Below, piece by piece: positions 15,415-19,388 of a stretch of DNA of 19,388 nt. The notes beneath the pieces were generated by a model that saw only the letters and a program-made list of their open reading frames with translations, had not been told where the DNA came from and searched no databases. The stretch comes from Falsiroseomonas sp038250135 (GTDB taxonomy: Bacteria > Pseudomonadota > Alphaproteobacteria > Acetobacterales > Acetobacteraceae): the NCBI GenBank assembly GCA_038250135.1, contig JBBSCP010000040.1, positions 1 to 19,388 on the forward strand. Reading direction: 5' to 3'. How positions within the stretch are numbered: the first letter of the stretch is position 1; the number at the start of each line of letters is the position of its first letter. The position numbers and the translations under genes are program-made.

Positions 15415-16604
15415 TGAGGCGCACTGAGCCAGTTCAGAAGCATTGTCTCCTGTACGTGGAAGGCGTGTTCCGGATCATGGCCATTGGCCACCATTGGCGC
15501 CTTGAAGAAAACCGAAAGCTGTTCCTGCACGCCCCCTTCGCCCCGTTGTCGGGCAAGGTCCAGTACCCTTGCGATTTCCAGCGCCAGCGGGGCGGCAAGC
15601 ACGCTGTCCTTGCACAAAAAATTGACCTTGATCTGCATGCGGTGCCCGAGGAACCCGGAAATATCGATGTTGTCCCAGGCTTCCTTGTCATCGCCCCGCG
15701 GGCGATAGTAGCGGATGTCGACCAGGTGATCCTCGACACGGTAGCCAAGGATGCTGTCCAGTACGTTGGACTTTGTGTTCAATTTCGATTGCAGGCAGTC
15801 AGGGTCTCGCAGCGCCTCTCCGTCACGATTGCCAAGAAGGTTGGTGCTGAACCAGCCGTCGACATGCAGGGCGCGCGCCCGCAGCGCCGGCGCAAGCACT
15901 GTCTTCATCATCGTTTGGCCGGTCTTCCCATCCTTGCCGGCTACCGGAACGTTACGCCGTCTGGCGAACTCCCGAAGCGCCGGCGCGTCGGCTGCGAGAC
16001 TTGGCGTGAAGTTACCATAGGGCACGCCGCTATCGATCGCGGCATAGGCGTAGAGCATGGCAGGGCTGATGGATGGGTCGTCTCGATCCATGGCATGTTC
16101 GAATGCCTCGACCGACGCCAGGATATCGGTGGCCTCGGGCGTCCGTTCGGTCGAAGCCAGATTGAGCATCACGATGTCGTCGGCACCACTCGTCGCGCGG
16201 AACCGGTGTAGATCTGCGGCAATTGCCGCAACAGCGGCGCGGTGCCCGTTGGCTTCATGCTTGTTGGCGCCTGCGATGCCGCGGCAGAATGCGCCGCTGC
16301 CGATCGCCGGCCACGGGCGGATCGCGGCCAGCGCCTCGCCTGTCGCCGTCCGCTGCGCGTCGTTGAGGACGCCATGTGTTGCGGCGGCAGCCGACAGGTC
16401 CGAAGCATCGAGATCCCATCCCCCAAAAACCATGTCGCGATAGTCCGCGAGGCCGGGAGTGGACAGATTTGCGAGCGGTAGCCCCTGAAATTGGTTGTCG
16501 CCCCGCCGGATCATCTCGATTCCTGCGATGGCTGTCGTGGCCACTGCGCCACCAATACCCACTATCGTGACGCCTAGGCGGCGTTCCGTTCTCGTGACCG
16601 GCAT
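15411..16604 (-). CDS. Inositol-3-phosphate synthase
   Basis: A 397-residue NAD-dependent enzyme converting glucose 6-phosphate to inositol 3-phosphate. Motifs: GVTIVGIGGAVATT (residues 11-24, NAD-binding), LNLASTERT (148-155), VPYGNFTPS (194-202), KDGKTGQTMMKTVLAP (224-239, containing catalytic-type lysines), GWFSTNLLGNRDG (250-262), SNVLDSILGY (279-288) and KVNFLCKDSVLAAPLALEI. The length fits the family (about 360-440). It is the first gene of the nine-gene operon and commits carbon to inositol phosphate. The chosen ATG gives the full NAD motif; its ribosome-binding site is weak (AGG close to the start). Free-standing synthases are uncommon in Proteobacteria, so its presence in a biosynthetic operon is notable. 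Confidence 0.92.
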   Translation of the reverse strand: MPVTRTERRLGVTIVGIGGAVATTAIAGIEMIRRGDNQFQGLPLANLSTPGLADYRDMVFGGWDLDASDLSAAAATHGVLNDAQRTATGEALAAIRPWPAIGSGAFCRGIAGANKHEANGHRAAVAAIAADLHRFRATSGADDIVMLNLASTERTPEATDILASVEAFEHAMDRDDPSISPAMLYAYAAIDSGVPYGNFTPSLAADAPALREFARRRNVPVAGKDGKTGQTMMKTVLAPALRARALHVDGWFSTNLLGNRDGEALRDPDCLQSKLNTKSNVLDSILGYRVEDHLVDIRYYRPRGDDKEAWDNIDISGFLGHRMQIKVNFLCKDSVLAAPLALEIARVLDLARQRGEGGVQEQLSVFFKAPMVANGHDPEHAFHVQETMLLNWLSAPQ

Positions 16605-16778
16605 CAGCCTGATTGCCCCAATTGTTGTCGGTACAACGCCCCTTCAGGTTCCGGGTTGCCAGGTGGATGCCGGCAGATCGTTATCCGGTCGAATTTTCAT
16701 GCGGATGTACGGCGTTGGGTCCGCCGGGTTGCAAGGCGACGCAGGTCTCGCAGGGGACGCCACGCGTCGGTCACGCCT
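16605..16778 (-). promoter_or_regulatory. Upstream region of the nine-gene operon
   Basis: The only gap of this size on the minus strand between fdhD and the operon, so it probably carries the operon promoter. An imperfect dyad GTTGT-CGGT-ACAAC (16624-16637) sits just before the synthase start and could be an operator. I found no convincing sigma-70 boxes. An 18-codon frame (16700 to 16644, MKIRPDNDLPASTWQPGT) has no ribosome-binding site and is not listed as a gene. There is no clear terminator for fdhD, so read-through from the formate dehydrogenase genes is possible. Confidence 0.35.
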
Positions 16779-17606
16779 TCAATGCGTCCCACGCGCCCCA
16801 CGATTGATCCGGTCGGGGTGCGTGAATACTTCGAAGCCGCCATCGCGTGCGACGGCGATCAAGGTAATGCCACAGGCTTCCGCCGTGCGGACGGCAAGCG
16901 CCGTCGGCGCCGAGATCGCGACCATGACCGGCGCGCCGATCCGGGCCGCCTTCTGCACCAACTCCACCGACACGCGGCTGGTGAGCGCGATCAGGCCTGT
17001 CGCGCCATTCACGCCGCTGCGCGCGAGTTTGCCTGCCACCTTGTCCAACGCGTTATGGCGGCCGACATCCTCGGCGACGGCGAGAAGACCATCACGCGGC
17101 CGCCAGAAGCCAGCGGCGTGGATGGCGCGCACCTCGCGATTCAAGGCCTGCGCGTCACTCAAGGCCGACATCGCGGCGGTAACGTCGCTGGGCCATAGCG
17201 ATAAGGTAGCGGTCACGTACGGCAGTTCGCGCGCCACGTCCTCAAGCGCCTGAAGGCCACACAGCCCACAGCCCGCGGGTCCTGCCATCGCGCGGCTGCG
17301 CCGAACCAACCGCGCTCCGGCGGCCGCGGACAGGTACATGCGGATCTCAACGCCGAGGGGGCCGCGCGCCATGACCTCCAGTTCCTCGATCGATGCCGGC
17401 GTGGCGATGACGCCCTCGGTCAGCGAGAAGCCCAGCGCGAAATCCTCCAGATCGGCCGGGGTCGCCATCATGACGGCGTGGGTGGCACCGTCATAGCTGA
17501 GCGCGATGGCCGTCTCCTCGGCCAGGACACGGTGGCCTTGTTCGAACGAGGCCTCGGCAAAGCCGAGCCGGCCATGCGTGGTCAGCGGAGCGGGCAGAAC
17601 CCTCAT
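16779..17606 (-). CDS. fdhD: Formate dehydrogenase accessory sulfurtransferase FdhD
   Basis: A 275-residue FdhD, which moves sulfur from IscS to the molybdenum cofactor of formate dehydrogenase. The diagnostic cysteine pair is in AGPAGCGLCGLQAL (C113, C116). Other family segments: LAEETAIALSYDGATHAVMMATP, EDFALGFSLTEGVI, DVGRHNALDKVAGKLA and GLIALTSRVSVELVQKAA. The ATG at 17606 overlaps the oxidoreductase stop (ATGA) and matches the usual N-terminus; a longer frame extends 39 codons into that gene. Coupled translation with its client enzyme is expected. Confidence 0.95.
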   Translation of the reverse strand: MRVLPAPLTTHGRLGFAEASFEQGHRVLAEETAIALSYDGATHAVMMATPADLEDFALGFSLTEGVIATPASIEELEVMARGPLGVEIRMYLSAAAGARLVRRSRAMAGPAGCGLCGLQALEDVARELPYVTATLSLWPSDVTAAMSALSDAQALNREVRAIHAAGFWRPRDGLLAVAEDVGRHNALDKVAGKLARSGVNGATGLIALTSRVSVELVQKAARIGAPVMVAISAPTALAVRTAEACGITLIAVARDGGFEVFTHPDRINRGARGTH

Positions 17607-19388
17607 GGCGCCCGGCCGCGGCAAAGCCGCACGGGTATGGACTTCGCTGCTGGAACCTTGCTTCGCTCGGCGTGATGCCAGAGCGGGATGAGCGGGTTGC
17701 ATTCCGGAAAATAGGCAGCGCAACAGCCGGTGGGGATGTCGTACAGCACCACGCGCAAGCCCTTTACACAGCGCGTCAGGCCGTCATCGACCGCCGTTGT
17801 CATATCGACGGTGTCGCCGTCTGCGAGGCTGCGGCCGGAGGCATCGTGACGGTTCATGAACACCACCATTCGCGTGCCGCTGACGCCACGGAACCGGTCC
17901 TCGTAACCGTAGATGGTCGTGTTGAACTGATCATTCGAGCGGATGGTGATGAGTTGCAGTACGTCCGCACGTTCGAGGTCCGTCGCCAGGTCCTCCTTGA
18001 GGGAAAGCGGCACGTGAAAGTTTGCGCGGCCGCTGTCAGTCTTCCATTGGCGCTGGCGGGCCGGCAGGGGGCGGTGAAAGCCGCCGGCGAAGACGCGCTT
18101 GTTGTAGTGGCGGAACATGTCCGGATAGGTGGTCTCGATGGCGTCGCGCACGCGGCCATAATCGGCCACCCACTCGGCCCAGGGAACGCGCGGGTTGGGT
18201 GCCAGCACGGATTGGGCGAGGCCGGCGATGATGGCAGGTTCAGACAGAAGATCGGTGCCCGCCGGTGCCATGACGCCATGGCTGGCGTGGATCTTGGCCA
18301 TGGTGTCCTCGCAGGTGACGGATTGCGGCCCGCTCGCCTGCTCGTCCAGTTCGATCCGCCCCAGGCAGGGCAGCAGGAACGCGACCTCGCCGTTGATGAG
18401 GTGGCTGCGGTTGAGTTTCGTTGCGACCTGCACCGTCAGGCGCATCCGCGGCCAGGCCGCCTCCATCGCCGCTGTCTCGGGGACGGCGCGGATGAAGTTG
18501 CCGCCGAGGCCGAGGAAGGCCCGCACGGTGCCGTCGATGATCCCCTCGCACGCCTCCACCGTGTTCATGCCGGCGTCGCGTGGCGGCTCGAAGCCGTATT
18601 GCTCGGCCAGGCGATCGAGGGGCAGGAGTTCCGGCTTTTCGGTGATGCCGACTGTGCGCTGGCCCTGCACATTGGAGTGGCCGCGCACCGGTAGCACTCC
18701 GGCACCAGGCTTGCCGACATTCCCGCGCAGCAGCAGAAGGTTCATCACCATTCGGACGTTCTCGACACCTGTTCGGTGCTGCGTCAGCCCCATCCCGTAA
18801 ATGGCCATTGCCGAAGACGCGCCCGCGTAGGTCGCGGCCGCCTGCTCCAACGCCGTTTGTTTGAGACCTGACCGTGCCTCCAGGTCCGGCCACTTCGCGG
18901 CGCGGCAGGCTGCCGCGAACGCCTCGAACCCGTGGGTGTGCTCGGCGATGAAGGCGTGATCGAGCCACCGGCGACCGCTGGCTGCGTCATCACCTTCGAT
19001 CAGGGTCTTGCACAGGCCCATGATGGCGGCGATGTCGCCACCCGCTTTCACCTGGTGATAGGCTGAGGAGATCCGAGTCTCAGCCAAGCTCAGCATCTCA
19101 ACCGGCGCCTGTGGATTGGTGAAGCGTTCCCAGCCGCGCTCCCGCAGCGGGTTGAACGTGATGATCGGCACCCCGCGCCGCGACGCGGCCTGGAGCGGGT
19201 GGAGCATGCGCGGCGCGTTCGTCCCGACATTTTGCCCGAAAGCGAGGATGCAGGCGGTCTTTTTGAAATCATCCAGCGTGACGGTGCCAACGGGAGCACC
19301 TATCGCCTCGGGCAAAGCGACGGATGTACTTTCGTGGCACATGTTGCTGCTGTCGGGCAGGTTGTTGTGCCCGTAAAGTCGCGCAAAG
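17603..19388 (-). CDS. FdhF/YdeP family molybdopterin oxidoreductase, 5' end cut by window edge
   Basis: At least 594 residues of a bis-molybdopterin-guanine-dinucleotide enzyme; the frame stays open to the window end, so about the first 150-180 residues are missing. The visible N-terminal part reads LPDSSNMCHESTS, where the Cys of MCHES is the probable molybdenum ligand (family form NLPDCSNMCHES). Further cofactor-binding segments: ACILAFGQNVGTNAPRM, VPIITFNPLRERG, GMGLTQHRTGVENVRMVMNL, GAGVLPVRGHSNVQGQRT and, at the C-terminal cofactor domain, LQLITIRSNDQFNTTIYGY. YdeP-type proteins are soluble formate dehydrogenase-like enzymes of uncertain substrate. Linked to fdhD by ATGA overlap, which favours formate oxidation. 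Confidence 0.93.
   Translation of the reverse strand, partial: FARLYGHNNLPDSSNMCHESTSVALPEAIGAPVGTVTLDDFKKTACILAFGQNVGTNAPRMLHPLQAASRRGVPIITFNPLRERGWERFTNPQAPVEMLSLAETRISSAYHQVKAGGDIAAIMGLCKTLIEGDDAASGRRWLDHAFIAEHTHGFEAFAAACRAAKWPDLEARSGLKQTALEQAAATYAGASSAMAIYGMGLTQHRTGVENVRMVMNLLLLRGNVGKPGAGVLPVRGHSNVQGQRTVGITEKPELLPLDRLAEQYGFEPPRDAGMNTVEACEGIIDGTVRAFLGLGGNFIRAVPETAAMEAAWPRMRLTVQVATKLNRSHLINGEVAFLLPCLGRIELDEQASGPQSVTCEDTMAKIHASHGVMAPAGTDLLSEPAIIAGLAQSVLAPNPRVPWAEWVADYGRVRDAIETTYPDMFRHYNKRVFAGGFHRPLPARQRQWKTDSGRANFHVPLSLKEDLATDLERADVLQLITIRSNDQFNTTIYGYEDRFRGVSGTRMVVFMNRHDASGRSLADGDTVDMTTAVDDGLTRCVKGLRVVLYDIPTGCCAAYFPECNPLIPLWHHAERSKVPAAKSIPVRLCRGRAP

Noticed and set aside
16644..16700. An 18-codon frame (MKIRPDNDLPASTWQPGT) upstream of the inositol synthase, considered as a RiPP precursor for the YcaO
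   Set aside because: No ribosome-binding site, no Cys, no leader/core organisation; probably chance.
16615..16700. Alternative frames in the fdhD-operon gap, including a minus-strand stretch with PCETCVALQPGGPNAVHPHE
   Set aside because: It has no start codon and is bounded by stops; plausible-looking frames are common in GC-rich DNA.
16754..16790. GGGACGC/GCGTCCC arms near the fdhD stop as a terminator
   Set aside because: The stem overlaps the stop codon, the loop is 23 bases and there is no T-tract.
17672..18694. A 340-codon plus-strand frame opposite the molybdopterin oxidoreductase
   Set aside because: Antisense shadow of a strongly conserved gene; no family motifs.

Overview
The window looks like chromosomal DNA of a GC-rich alphaproteobacterium. 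A relative of the Acetobacteraceae/Rhodospirillales is my best guess, from the base composition, the Ku/LigD pair and the style of the small stress proteins. This is inference only: no taxonomic marker gene is present.

Layout. (1) 1-118: the start of a probable transposase gene, cut by the left edge, then a gene-free stretch to 389. (2) 390-4305, plus strand: a YciF-like ferritin-fold stress protein, then Ku and a three-domain LigD, which together form a bacterial non-homologous end-joining module. (3) 4665-6766, minus strand: a small orphan protein, a glycine-zipper general-stress-type protein and a secreted PepSY-like protein. The last two share an unusual C-terminal repeat (NPPGTA...GTN.SGA) although one is predicted to be exported and the other is not. 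(4) 6883-7212, minus strand: a decayed fragment of galE (UDP-glucose 4-epimerase). It overlaps the 3' end of the next gene. (5) 7175-16604, minus strand: nine genes, each overlapping the next by 1-10 bases. In transcription order they are inositol-3-phosphate synthase, an HD-fold protein, a SAM methyltransferase, a Gfo/Idh/MocA oxidoreductase, a zinc-ribbon metallo-beta-lactamase-fold protein, a YcaO protein, a xylose-isomerase-like TIM barrel, a GT4 glycosyltransferase and a PIG-L deacetylase. (6) 16779-19388, minus strand: FdhD and a partial FdhF/YdeP-type molybdopterin oxidoreductase.

The most interesting part is the nine-gene operon. Making inositol phosphate, glycosylating with a GT4 enzyme and deacetylating with a PIG-L enzyme is the chemistry that opens mycothiol biosynthesis. 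Here those enzymes are joined to a YcaO (an ATP-dependent amide-activating enzyme), an oxidoreductase, a sugar/cyclitol isomerase and a methyltransferase. MshC and MshD, a RiPP precursor gene and a YcaO partner protein were not found. I infer a small-molecule pathway to a modified, glycosylated cyclitol that I cannot match to any known product. The galE relic directly downstream may be a lost member that once supplied or altered the sugar donor.
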